A stretch of DNA of 64,000 nucleotides from NCBI RefSeq assembly GCF_003939025.1, contig NZ_RQIH01000004.1:310001-374000 (forward strand), given 5' to 3'. Within the stretch, counting starts at the first letter, position 1. Each line of letters starts with the position of its first letter. The stretch is from Rhizobium sophoriradicis (lineage in GTDB: Bacteria > Pseudomonadota > Alphaproteobacteria > Rhizobiales > Rhizobiaceae). Made by a program: the position numbers and the translations under genes. Shown here one piece after another: positions 33,257 to 41,123 of the stretch. The notes beneath the pieces are model-generated. The model did not search any database. It saw nothing but the letters and a program-made list of their open reading frames with translations, and was not told where the DNA came from.

Positions 33257-34393
33257 ATGCGCTATGATATTGACGGTGCGATGCTTCAAAACCTGCTTCC
33301 AGCTCTTGCTGCGGCAGAGGACGGATTGGCGCGGCTGGACGAGCGGGTGTTGCGCGCGCCGGTCGGCGAGGGATTTGCCGAGCGCAGTCATTTCTTCGAT
33401 GCTGCCGGCGCGCTCTGGGTCGCCGGCGAACTCGTGCATGTCGAGGATCTCGTTTTGCACGACGCGCATATGGATAGCCGCGCGCCGAGCCACGAGCTGA
33501 CGATCGCCCATTCGGTGCTGCGGACGCGTCGGCGCATCTGGACCGGGGAACCTTCCTGGGCGATCGGAGCGTCGGGCCTTGCAACGCTGACGGCAGCCAT
33601 GGGGGAAGGGGAGGGGGCCGCGCTGGAAAGCAAAAGCCCGGCGATCGAGGTCGACACCGAGGAAGAGGGCGAGGATGAAGACGGGCCGCTCGCCGCCGAG
33701 ATGGCGGAGATCGATGCGCTGCTTGCCCGCTCGCAGAAGCTCATCGACATCCATACGGGCAAGGCGCCGGCCAGCGAGGCGGTGGCCGCAATGTCCTCAG
33801 CCAAGCGCAACGACGACCCGCTCGGCCTGCTCGGCGACGAGGAATGGGACGAGGAACAGCGGCTTGCGGAGTGGCGAAACGTCTTGCCATTGGCCGACAG
33901 CCTGCCGCCGGTTCTCGGCGCCGTCATTCTGTTCGAGGCCTGGGACAGGATCGAGCCGCTACGGCGTCAGCATTGGCTCGGTGGTCTTCTGGTCGCAAGT
34001 TATCTACGAGCCCGCGGCAAGGTCGCCTCGCATCTCTTTTCCTTTTACGGCGGGCTGAAACTGGTGCGTCACGAGCGGCGTCGGGCACGTGACCGGGCCA
34101 CCCGGCTGCAAGCCTTTCTGGAGGCGATGCATCTGGGTGCCGCGGCCGGTCTCAAGGAAATCGACCGGTTGTCGCTGGCACGCACGCAGATGGAGTTGCG
34201 CTATCGCGGCCGCCGTTCGAACAGCAGCCTGCCGGACCTTGCCGATTTCATCCTGGCGCGGCCGATGGTCTCGGCGGCGATGATCGCCCGCCATCTCAGG
34301 ATTACGCCGCGCGGCGCGCTGAACCTCGTCAATGAAATCGGCATTCGCGAAATCACCGGCCGCGGCCGCTATCGTGCCTGGGGTATCATTTGA
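33257..34393 (+). CDS. DUF1612 / RHE_PE00001-family protein adjacent to repC
   Basis: A 378-residue protein of a rhizobial plasmid-associated family (DUF1612 with a C-terminal helix-turn-helix). The N-terminal part includes FAERSHFFDAAGALWVAGELVHVEDLVLHDAHMD and APSHELTIAHSVLRTRRRI. A very acidic linker follows (EVDTEEEGEDEDG), then a helical core, and the C-terminal HTH (FILARPMVSAAMIARHLRITPRGALNLVNEI, ITGRGRYRAWGI). Such genes often sit beside repABC. The biochemical role is unknown; resemblance to Fic-partner or phage-type regulators is not clear enough to assign one. A hairpin terminator follows. Confidence 0.8.
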   Translation: MRYDIDGAMLQNLLPALAAAEDGLARLDERVLRAPVGEGFAERSHFFDAAGALWVAGELVHVEDLVLHDAHMDSRAPSHELTIAHSVLRTRRRIWTGEPSWAIGASGLATLTAAMGEGEGAALESKSPAIEVDTEEEGEDEDGPLAAEMAEIDALLARSQKLIDIHTGKAPASEAVAAMSSAKRNDDPLGLLGDEEWDEEQRLAEWRNVLPLADSLPPVLGAVILFEAWDRIEPLRRQHWLGGLLVASYLRARGKVASHLFSFYGGLKLVRHERRRARDRATRLQAFLEAMHLGAAAGLKEIDRLSLARTQMELRYRGRRSNSSLPDLADFILARPMVSAAMIARHLRITPRGALNLVNEIGIREITGRGRYRAWGII

Positions 34394-34401
34394 AAAGAAA
34401 A

Positions 34402-34432
34402 CGGCCGGGCGTGAACCCGGCCGCTTCGTTTT
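34402..34432 (+). terminator. Intrinsic terminator after the DUF1612 gene
   Basis: CGGCCGGG-N6-CCCGGCCG forms a strong 8-bp GC stem followed by CTTCGTTTT, 8 bp after the stop. It also separates this gene from the convergent BI-1 gene. Confidence 0.8.
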
Positions 34433-34514
34433 GAGATGAGCACCCGATCTGCCATCCTGTCACAGACTGCAGACCGGGCGCTCTTGCGCTTCCATTGCCC
34501 CCGGAAGCGCGGTC

Positions 34515-35225
34515 CTATTCCCGCTCGCCCGTGAAGTTGAGCAGAAGCGTGAAGATGTTGACGAAGTTCAGGTAGAGCGAGAGCGCACCGAAGACGGCGA
34601 GCTTCTGGTTCGATTCCTGATCGTAATTTTCCGAATATTGTTCCTTGATGTTCTGCGTGTCGTAGGCGGTGAGGCCGACGAAGACGACGATGCCGATCAC
34701 CGAGATGGCGAACTGCAGCGCGCTCGAACCCAGGAAGATGTTGACGATGCTGGCGATGATGACGCCGAAGAGGCCCATCATCAGGAACGAGCCCATGCGC
34801 GACAGGTCACGCTTCGTCACATAGCCGTATAGGCTGGTGGCGCCGAACATCGTGGCGGTGATGAAGAAGGTCCGCGCGATGCTCATCCCGGTGAAGACCA
34901 GGAAGACGGAGGCGAGCGACAGGCCCATCACGGCGCAGAAGGCCCAGAAGGTGATCTGCGCAGTGCTCGCCGACATCGCCTGGATTCGGAACGAGAAGAA
35001 GAAGACGAAGGCGAGCGGCGCCAGCATCACCACCCACTTCAGCGGCGAGCCGAAGATCGGCACGTAAAGCGCCGGCGTCGAACCGACGACGAAGGCGACG
35101 AGGCCGGTGATGACAAGGCCGAGAGCCATGTAGTTGTAGACGCGCAGCATATGCTGGCGCAGGCCCTCGTCAAAGACGGCCTGGGAGCCGGCAACGGTGC
35201 CGTAACGGGAATTGATCGGGTTCAT
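34515..35225 (-). CDS. Bax inhibitor-1 / YccA family membrane protein
   Basis: A 236-residue protein with seven hydrophobic segments (for example MALGLVITGLVAFVVGS, WVVMLAPLAFVFFFSF, ISVIGIVVFVGLTAYDTQNIKEQ). The conserved pH-sensor acidic residue is in TAYDTQNIK, and the C-terminal LYLNFVNIFTLLLNF is diagnostic of the BI-1 family. The protein resides in the inner membrane and is thought to act in Ca2+ leak or stress tolerance. ATG 35225 is preceded by GAGGAGATCAGC. Confidence 0.92.
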   Translation of the reverse strand: MNPINSRYGTVAGSQAVFDEGLRQHMLRVYNYMALGLVITGLVAFVVGSTPALYVPIFGSPLKWVVMLAPLAFVFFFSFRIQAMSASTAQITFWAFCAVMGLSLASVFLVFTGMSIARTFFITATMFGATSLYGYVTKRDLSRMGSFLMMGLFGVIIASIVNIFLGSSALQFAISVIGIVVFVGLTAYDTQNIKEQYSENYDQESNQKLAVFGALSLYLNFVNIFTLLLNFTGERE

Positions 35226-35245
35226 GCTGATCTCCTCGGTTAGAA

Positions 35246-36013
35246 TTAATAGAGCGAGCGGGCGAGCCGTTCGGCCGCCTGATCGAGATTGAGACCGCTA
35301 TCATCGGCGATCAGCGCGTAAGCGACCTCGCCGATCTGCCAATAGGCGGCTTCTGCTTTGTCAAGCGTGAGATGGCTGACCGGCTTGACCTCGAAAGCGC
35401 CCGGACGGACGGCGAAAAGCGACAGCCGCTTTCCATCCGACTGCTCGATCGCCATCTCGACGCTCGGGCCGAATTCGGACGGGAAGATCTGCACGTCGGC
35501 GATCTTCCAATCCCTAGGCAGTTCGGGCATCACGATCGCGGTGGCCGCGCGGATTTCGTCGGCGCTGTAAGTGGTCGGTGGCTGCGAAGGCATGGTTTCG
35601 CGCAGGACCGCGGTCTGATAGGCGCGGACGGCATCCTCGACATAGGCGGGCGCTGGAACGGAGGCCGCCACCTCGGTCGCCGAGAATGCACCGAAGGAAT
35701 TGTGCGCCACCCAGCCGGCGGTCACCAGAATACCGACGGCGGCGATGCGCTGCATCGAATGGAAAATGCGGCCGTACGAAAGGCCGCGTTCCAGCCGGCG
35801 GGCGGCATCGCGGGTCTCGGGACGGCCGAAGGCTCTTTCGCCGGCAAGCGACAGGCGCAGTTCACCCTTCATGCTGAGATCGGCCATCACCTTGGCGGCA
35901 ATCGCCGGATTCTCAGAAAGATAGGACTCCACCTGGATGCGGCGGGCGACATCGAGCTCGCCGTCCACATAGGCGTCGAGATCGGCATCGACGATCGGAT
36001 CAACTGCTTTCAT
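35246..36013 (-). CDS. Anti-sigma factor (transmembrane, zinc-finger-like)
   Basis: A 255-residue anti-sigma-like protein. The cytoplasmic N-terminal segment (DADLDAYVDGELDVARRIQVESYLSENP) resembles the anti-sigma domain but lacks an HxxxCxxC zinc motif. One membrane segment (IAAVGILVTAGWVAHNSFG) lies near residue 100, and a periplasmic C-terminal domain follows. It overlaps the sigma factor gene by 14 bp, so the pair is translationally coupled, and it probably holds the sigma factor inactive at the membrane until a signal is sensed outside. Confidence 0.8.
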   Translation of the reverse strand: MKAVDPIVDADLDAYVDGELDVARRIQVESYLSENPAIAAKVMADLSMKGELRLSLAGERAFGRPETRDAARRLERGLSYGRIFHSMQRIAAVGILVTAGWVAHNSFGAFSATEVAASVPAPAYVEDAVRAYQTAVLRETMPSQPPTTYSADEIRAATAIVMPELPRDWKIADVQIFPSEFGPSVEMAIEQSDGKRLSLFAVRPGAFEVKPVSHLTLDKAEAAYWQIGEVAYALIADDSGLNLDQAAERLARSLY

Positions 36014-36539
36014 TGCCGTTCCCTCCGATTAATCTCAGATGCGAAACGCGCGGCGTCTTCTCCTCGAATTCGCGCAGCTGTGTGCGGGCGCGGGAGATGC
36101 GCGACATCAACGTGCCGATCGGGATGCCGAGCGCATTGGCGGCTTCCTGATAGGAAAGATCTTCGATTGCCACGAGATGCAGCGCCTCGCGCTGTTCCTC
36201 CGGCAGATCGAAGAAGGCGTCTCGCACCTGCTGCAGACGCACGGCATGCTCCTGGCCGGCGGGCAGAGACTGCTCGGCTTCGACAGCCGCTTCATCGTGG
36301 CGCCGTGTCAGCGACCGGTTCTGGCGAAGTCGATCGATATGGGCATTGTGCAGAATCGAAAGCAACCAGGTACGCAGGTTGCCGCCGCTGCGGAAGCTTT
36401 TTCGCTTTTCGAAGGCGCGCACCAGCGCATCATGCACCAGATCCTCTGCCTCGTCCGAATTGCGCACCAGCGCACGCGCGTAGCGCCTCAGCGCTGCGAG
36501 CTGCCCGATGACGTCAAAAGGACGGTCTTTGCGTTCCAT
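36000..36539 (-). CDS. ECF-type RNA polymerase sigma factor
   Basis: A 179-residue group-4 sigma factor. Region 2 (LRRYARALVRNSDEAEDLVHDALVRAFEKRKSFRSGGNLRTWLLSILHNAHID) contacts the -10 element, and region 4 (LPEEQREALHLVAIEDLSYQEAANALGIPIGTLMSRISRARTQL) contacts the -35. ATG 36539 is preferred to the longer frame. A GGAAT-N17-CGTATA-like arrangement upstream at ~36568-36541 could be its own autoregulated promoter. The target genes are unknown. The cognate anti-sigma gene follows. Confidence 0.92.
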   Translation of the reverse strand: MERKDRPFDVIGQLAALRRYARALVRNSDEAEDLVHDALVRAFEKRKSFRSGGNLRTWLLSILHNAHIDRLRQNRSLTRRHDEAAVEAEQSLPAGQEHAVRLQQVRDAFFDLPEEQREALHLVAIEDLSYQEAANALGIPIGTLMSRISRARTQLREFEEKTPRVSHLRLIGGNGNESS

Positions 36540-36714
36540 GATTGAGTATACGCAAACACGCGGAATTTTATTCCCCGGCGGGCAAAAAATCATCCGGACG
36601 GGACATCACTGCCGAAAATCCGGCCCGGATACGATGAGGGCCTTAAATCGGCGATTGTTTATGACAATTACATGACAGATCATCACGCCGCTGATTTGGA
36701 GGGGAAGATACACA

Positions 36715-37023
36715 ATGAAGGAAAAGAAGCGGGTCTACGAAGCTCTCGTGGACGGCGCCATGGAAGGGCTGACGGGTGAGGCGCTATATGATTTCGTCAA
36801 GATGCGTTGTCCGAAGGCCACCAGCAAGAAGATCGTCCGGGCCTCGCTTCTCGCCCTGACCGATCCGCATCTCAAGGACCGCAATATTCTCGACGTGATC
36901 TACGCGCTGGCGATCAAGCACCGCCTCGACGACGGTGTACTCGATGACGGCGACGAGGATGATGCTGCAGAGCCGGCGCCGTTCTCTCACGCGGTCATCC
37001 AGGACACATCTCGACCTTCCTGA
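36715..37023 (+). CDS. Conserved hypothetical protein (102 aa)
   Basis: A basic-then-acidic small protein. The first ~75 residues are helical (VYEALVDGAMEGLTGEALYDFVKMRCPKATSKKIVRASLLALTDPHLKDRNILDVIYALAIKHRL), and the tail is rich in Asp and Glu (DDGDEDDAAEP). It has no signal peptide or cysteine motif. GGAGGGGAAG precedes ATG 36715. It lies between the sigma-factor gene (divergent) and cueR (convergent, 5 bp). I do not recognise a known function. Confidence 0.75.
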   Translation: MKEKKRVYEALVDGAMEGLTGEALYDFVKMRCPKATSKKIVRASLLALTDPHLKDRNILDVIYALAIKHRLDDGVLDDGDEDDAAEPAPFSHAVIQDTSRPS

Positions 37024-37028
37024 AAGGC

Positions 37029-37418
37029 TCAGCGGCCATCTGAAAGCTCTTCGAGAATCGGACAGTCCGGCCGGTCATTGCCGTGGCAGGCATGCACGAG
37101 GTGCTCCAGCGTGCGGCGAAGTTCCGTCAGCTCACGGATCTTGCGGTCGATCTCACCGAGTTTGCTCTCGGCTATATCCTTGACGTCGGCGCTCGCCCGA
37201 GCCTTGTCTTCATAGAGCGCCAGCAATTGCCGGCATTCCTCGACCGAAAAGCCGAGACCGCGCGAGCGCTGCAGGAAACGCAGTTTGTGAACGTCGCTCG
37301 CAGCGTAGTCGCGATAGCCGTTTCCGCCCCTTTCGGGGCGGATCAGGCCGATATCCTCGTAATAGCGGATCGTCTTCGAAGGCAGGCCGGACCGCTCAGA
37401 TGCCTCGCCGATATTCAT
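37029..37418 (-). CDS. cueR: Cu(I)-responsive MerR-family regulator
   Basis: A 129-residue MerR-type activator. N-terminal HTH (MNIGEASERSGLPSKTIRYYEDIGLIRPERGGNGYRDYAASDVHKLRFL), a long dimerisation helix, and the metal loop HACHGNDRPDCPIL with two cysteines eight residues apart, as in CueR. The second ATG (37418) is chosen because AGGAG lies 6 nt upstream and overlaps the copA stop. It activates the copA promoter by untwisting the 19-bp spacer found at 39983-40013. It is cotranscribed behind copA. Confidence 0.93.
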   Translation of the reverse strand: MNIGEASERSGLPSKTIRYYEDIGLIRPERGGNGYRDYAASDVHKLRFLQRSRGLGFSVEECRQLLALYEDKARASADVKDIAESKLGEIDRKIRELTELRRTLEHLVHACHGNDRPDCPILEELSDGR

Positions 37419-37427
37419 CGTCATCTC

Positions 37428-39947
37428 CTATAATTTTGCAAAGCGCAGCCTCAGCGCATTGGCGATCACCGACACCGACGACAGGCTCATTGCCGCCGCT
37501 GCGATCATCGGCGACAGCAGCAGGCCGAAGACCGGATAGAGCACACCGGCGGCGACCGGGACGCCGAGGGCATTATAGCCGAAGGCGAAACCGAGATTCT
37601 GGCGGATATTGCGCATCGTCGCCGCCGCCAGCCGCCGCGCCCTGACGATGCCGTTGAGGTCGCCCTTGACCAATGTAATGCCGGCACTTTCCATCGCCAC
37701 ATCGGCGCCGGTGCCCATGGCGATGCCGACATCGGCAGTAGCAAGTGCCGGCGCATCGTTGACACCGTCGCCGGCCATGGCGATGACGGCGCCCTTCGCG
37801 CGCAGTTCCTCGATCAGCGCCTTCTTGCCTTCCGGCAACACGTCGGCGCGGACCTCGTCGATACCGAGGCTCTTCGCCACCGCCCTCGCCGTGCGCTCGT
37901 TATCGCCGGTCGCCATGATGATCTTCAGCCCGCTTTCGTGCAGCGCCTTGATGGCGGCTGATGTCGTCGGCTTGATCCGGTCGGCGACGGCAACGAGGCC
38001 GGCAAGCTTGCCGTCGACCGTGACGAACATCACCGTCTTGCCATCGCCGCGCAGCGCTTCTGTCTTCTCCGACAACGCCGACGGATCGACGCCGAGATCG
38101 GCGAGCATTGCGGCATTGCCGAGCGCCACGCTCGTAGTGGCGGCAAGGCCCTTGACACCCTTGCCGGTCTTAGCCTCGAAGCCGGTGACCTCGACGAAGG
38201 TGGCACCGCGCTCTTCGGCGCCGGAAACGATCGCTTCGGCCAGCGGATGTTCGGAGCCGCGCTCCAGGCTTGCCGCCAGCGACAGCAGCCGGTTTTCTTC
38301 GATGCCGCCGAAGGCGACGATGTCGGTGAGAACAGGCTTGCCTTCGGTCAGCGTGCCTGTTTTGTCGACGATCAGCGTGTCGACCTTGGAAAAGCGTTCC
38401 AGCGCTTCGGCATCCTTGATCAGCACGCCTTCCTGAGCGCCGCGCCCGGTCGCGATCATGATCGACATCGGCGTCGCAAGACCGAGCGCGCAGGGGCAGG
38501 CGATGATCAGAACGGCGACGGCGGCCAGCAGCGCATTGGCCAGGCTCGGTTCCGGCCCGATCGCGGCCCAGACGATGAAGGCAAGGATGGCCGCGACGAC
38601 GACGGCCGGCACGAAGACGGCCGACACCCGGTCGACTGCGCCTTGGATTGGCGCCCGCGAGCGTTGCGCCGCGGCGACCATGTCGATGATGCGCGACAGC
38701 ACTGTGTCTGCGCCGACTTTCTCGGCCGACATGACGAGGGAGCCGTTCTTGTTGATCGTACCGCCGGTCAACCCGTCGCCCGTCGTCTTCTCGACCGGCA
38801 AGGGCTCGCCTGTAATCATCGATTCATCGACGGTCGACTGGCCCTCGAGGACGGAGCCGTCCACCGGAATGCGTTCGCCGGGACGCACGCGCAGCCGGTC
38901 GCCGGCCTGGATGTCGTCCACCGGCACGTCGCTTTCGCTGCCGTCGGCATTGATGCGGCGCGCCGTCTTCGGCGCGAGATCAAGCAGGGCGCGGATCGCC
39001 GAGCCGGTGCGTTCGCGCGCCTTCAATTCCAGCACCTGGCCGACGAAGACGAGCGCGACGATGACGGCGGCCGCCTCGAAATAGACCGGCACGGCGGCGC
39101 CGTGGCCGCGAAAGCTCATCGGGAAGATCCCGGGCGCAAGCGTGGCGACGAGGCTGTAGAGATAGGCGGTGCCGACGCCGAGACCGATCAGCGTCCACAT
39201 GTTCGGGCTGCGGTTGACGAGGGACGCCCAGGCGCGGCGGAAGAAGGGCAGGGCCGCCCACAGCACCACCGGCGTTGCCAGCAATAGCTCGATGTAGGTC
39301 GCCTGCGGTTCGCCGATCGCTTCGCGGAGCGGCAGGCCGAGCATCGGCCCCATGCCGAGCGCCAGCAGCGGCAGGGCAAGGATGGCGCTGACCCAGAGCC
39401 GTCTGGTGAAATCCACAAGTTCCGGGTTCGGGCCTTCGTCATCAGGAGGAATACCCGCCGGTTCCAGCGCCATGCCGCATTTCGGGCAGTCGCCGGGACG
39501 GTCGCTGACGACCTCAGGATGCATCGGGCAAGTATAGAGCGTGCCCTTCGGCGCCGGCTTTGCGGCCGGGCGGTTGCCGTCGCGATAGGCCGTGGGGTCG
39601 GCTTCGAACTTGGTCTTGCAGCCGGCCGAGCAGAAGTAGAATTTTTCGCCGTCGACCTTCAGAAAATGTTTTGCCGTCGAACGATCGACGGCCATGCCGC
39701 AGACAGGGTCCTTCGCTGTCAGGTAATCCTGCGGCGTCGCCGCGAATTTCGTCCGGCAGCTCTCGGAGCAGAAATGGTGGATGCGGCCAGCATGCGTAAG
39801 CGAGGGCTTGCCGGCCTCCGGATCGACGGTCATGCCGCAGACGGGATCACGAATGACCGTGTCGGCGGCTTTCTCCCGAGCATGGCTGCAATGGCTATGA
39901 TCATTGCCATGGGTGTGACCGTGATGGTGGTCGTGTTTTTTGTTCAT
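37428..39947 (-). CDS. copA: Copper-exporting P1B-type ATPase
   Basis: An 839-residue Cu+ exporter of the inner membrane. The order is a His-rich N-terminus ([20 protein letters not shown]), two YHS-type metal domains ([18 protein letters not shown], each with FCSxxC), a CPMHP...CPKCGM zinc-ribbon-like domain (residues ~138-165), membrane helices with CPCALG, phosphorylation [18 protein letters not shown], and the hinge [10 protein letters not shown]. No classical HMA domain is present, so the YHS pair replaces it. It is regulated by CueR from the adjacent promoter and exports excess copper to the periplasm. Confidence 0.95.
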   Translation of the reverse strand: MNKKHDHHHGHTHGNDHSHCSHAREKAADTVIRDPVCGMTVDPEAGKPSLTHAGRIHHFCSESCRTKFAATPQDYLTAKDPVCGMAVDRSTAKHFLKVDGEKFYFCSAGCKTKFEADPTAYRDGNRPAAKPAPKGTLYTCPMHPEVVSDRPGDCPKCGMALEPAGIPPDDEGPNPELVDFTRRLWVSAILALPLLALGMGPMLGLPLREAIGEPQATYIELLLATPVVLWAALPFFRRAWASLVNRSPNMWTLIGLGVGTAYLYSLVATLAPGIFPMSFRGHGAAVPVYFEAAAVIVALVFVGQVLELKARERTGSAIRALLDLAPKTARRINADGSESDVPVDDIQAGDRLRVRPGERIPVDGSVLEGQSTVDESMITGEPLPVEKTTGDGLTGGTINKNGSLVMSAEKVGADTVLSRIIDMVAAAQRSRAPIQGAVDRVSAVFVPAVVVAAILAFIVWAAIGPEPSLANALLAAVAVLIIACPCALGLATPMSIMIATGRGAQEGVLIKDAEALERFSKVDTLIVDKTGTLTEGKPVLTDIVAFGGIEENRLLSLAASLERGSEHPLAEAIVSGAEERGATFVEVTGFEAKTGKGVKGLAATTSVALGNAAMLADLGVDPSALSEKTEALRGDGKTVMFVTVDGKLAGLVAVADRIKPTTSAAIKALHESGLKIIMATGDNERTARAVAKSLGIDEVRADVLPEGKKALIEELRAKGAVIAMAGDGVNDAPALATADVGIAMGTGADVAMESAGITLVKGDLNGIVRARRLAAATMRNIRQNLGFAFGYNALGVPVAAGVLYPVFGLLLSPMIAAAAMSLSSVSVIANALRLRFAKL

Positions 39948-39982
39948 GCTTATCTCCGATGCCCCAAGGGCAGTTGGAGAGA

Positions 39983-40013
39983 CTTATCGACCTTCCAGCA
40001 ACTGGAAGGTCAA
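39983..40013 (-). promoter_or_regulatory. CueR-type copA promoter
   Basis: On the minus strand: TTGACC (-35, 40013-40008), a 19-bp spacer and GATAAG (-10, 39988-39983). The 23-bp palindrome GACCTTCCAG-CAA-CTGGAAGGTC fills 39989-40011. The over-long spacer and palindrome are the hallmarks of MerR-family activation. Confidence 0.92.
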
Positions 40014-40294
40014 GTGCTAATTTCGGCGAGATTGATTTTTCGACGGCCGCCGCTCGCTTCCGGAGCGGGTGGGGGGCTTCACATAAAATGGCACAGATAT
40101 ACGCTAAGCGCTTTGGACATCGGAAACTCCGATCTTTTGGCGCAACGGCCGCAGCCCTCCGGCCGTCGTGGAGGCGCGATCCGAGAGCGCAGGCCCCTGT
40201 CAAACAAGATGTTTTGCCGACAGGCAGCTTTCCGACGAACTGCAGCGCGACCAATGTCCGGAAAGCCGTGGCGGACATTCGTGCTTTCGAGACT

Positions 40295-40801
40295 TCAGTT
40301 ACCTTTAATGCGTGCCCGAAGCTTGAGGAGATAAGACCTGGCCTTCCAAGCGAATAGCGCAAAGCTGATGTTTACAGCCACTGCAACGGTGACAACGGTC
40401 GCAAGCGCCCACAGACTGCCGCTTAAGAAGCTGCCGATAGTCAGTAGCAAGACATCTGCGACGATCAGCACTCCCCATCCTGGTCCGGCGTTAATTTGAC
40501 GTTGCAGGGACAGCAGCGACGCGCGCCGAGATTGCTGAAGCTCCATCGCCCGGGCTATAAACTTGTTGAGCGGATAATTGGCTTCCCGATCCTTGATCGA
40601 AAAGCACACCTCCAACTCGTACTGGACGTCATCCAGAAAAGCGCGGAACCTACGAAGCCCTCGAAAGCTGTCGTAGAGCGCACCCTTCCTTTTGGGATCG
40701 GCCAACAAAAAGTCGAGAAAGTGGTCTTCGTCGTAGGGTGCGCCCGGCGTCGCGCGGTGCTTCTCGAAAAGGCGAAGAATTTTAGTTCGGGCTTCAGTCA
40801 T
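40295..40801 (-). CDS. Small two-helix membrane protein within the inverted-repeat element
   Basis: A 168-residue protein I do not recognise. A charged N-terminal half (KILRLFEKHRATPG, GALYDSFRGLRRFRAFLDDVQYELEVCFSIKDREANYPLNKFI) is followed by a probable helical hairpin in the membrane (VLIVADVLLLTIGSFLSGSLWALATVVTVAVAVNISFALFAW) and a basic tail. ATG 40801 with GGGGAAG upstream is preferred over the longer frame. It lies inside the TIR-flanked unit, likely in an operon with the ORF upstream. The function is unknown. Confidence 0.6.
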   Translation of the reverse strand: MTEARTKILRLFEKHRATPGAPYDEDHFLDFLLADPKRKGALYDSFRGLRRFRAFLDDVQYELEVCFSIKDREANYPLNKFIARAMELQQSRRASLLSLQRQINAGPGWGVLIVADVLLLTIGSFLSGSLWALATVVTVAVAVNISFALFAWKARSYLLKLRARIKGN

Positions 40802-40830
40802 GCTTGCTTCCCCAACGTCCAACTCGTTGT

Positions 40831-41058
40831 TCAATGATAATCCTTGCAAAAACCCGTTGCGCCGATTTCCGCATGTTTGATTGTTACGCCAGTCCGAACG
40901 TCTCCTTTTTCACACACCCACACCGTTAGCGGATTCTGTCCGGACGCGGCAACCTTGCCGTCGAACCTGCGGCAGATTCCGACGGAGGATCGGACGCGTC
41001 GAAGGTGGCAAGCGGCTATTCCTGCTCCAATGTGCGACAAACAGGTGTTTTTAGACAC
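40831..41058 (-). CDS. Small ORF within the inverted-repeat element
   Basis: A possible 75-residue protein starting at GTG 41058 (AAGGA a few bases upstream) and ending 30 bp before the membrane-protein gene. It has six cysteines, with a C-terminal half (FDGKVAASGQNPLTVWVCEKGDVRTGVTIKHAEIGATGFC) that looks protein-like. It might be a small secreted or metal-binding protein, or a decayed remnant. I recognise no family. Confidence 0.35.
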   Translation of the reverse strand: MSKNTCLSHIGAGIAACHLRRVRSSVGICRRFDGKVAASGQNPLTVWVCEKGDVRTGVTIKHAEIGATGFCKDYH

Positions 41059-41123
41059 CCGCCATCCTTAGCGTATATCTTTGCCCATTTTATGTGACGG
41101 ACCCGGGTGGCTTGGCGCCATCC

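Larger units (their letters stand above)
40079..41097. mobile_element. About 1-kb element with 31-bp imperfect terminal inverted repeats
   Basis: The ends TCACATAAAATGG...ATATACGCTAAG (40079-40108) and its complement (41067-41097) match over 30-31 bases, with one gap and one mismatch. Between them lie two minus-strand ORFs and no transposase. This structure resembles a non-autonomous transposable unit or a remnant inserted between copA and treY. No clear target duplication could be identified. The right part of the gap after copA (40014-40294) has no gene. Confidence 0.6.

Noticed and set aside
40844-41071. 75-codon plus-strand ORF in the inverted-repeat unit
   Set aside because: It overlaps the opposite-strand ORF that fits the local operon direction better and shows no ribosome-binding site.
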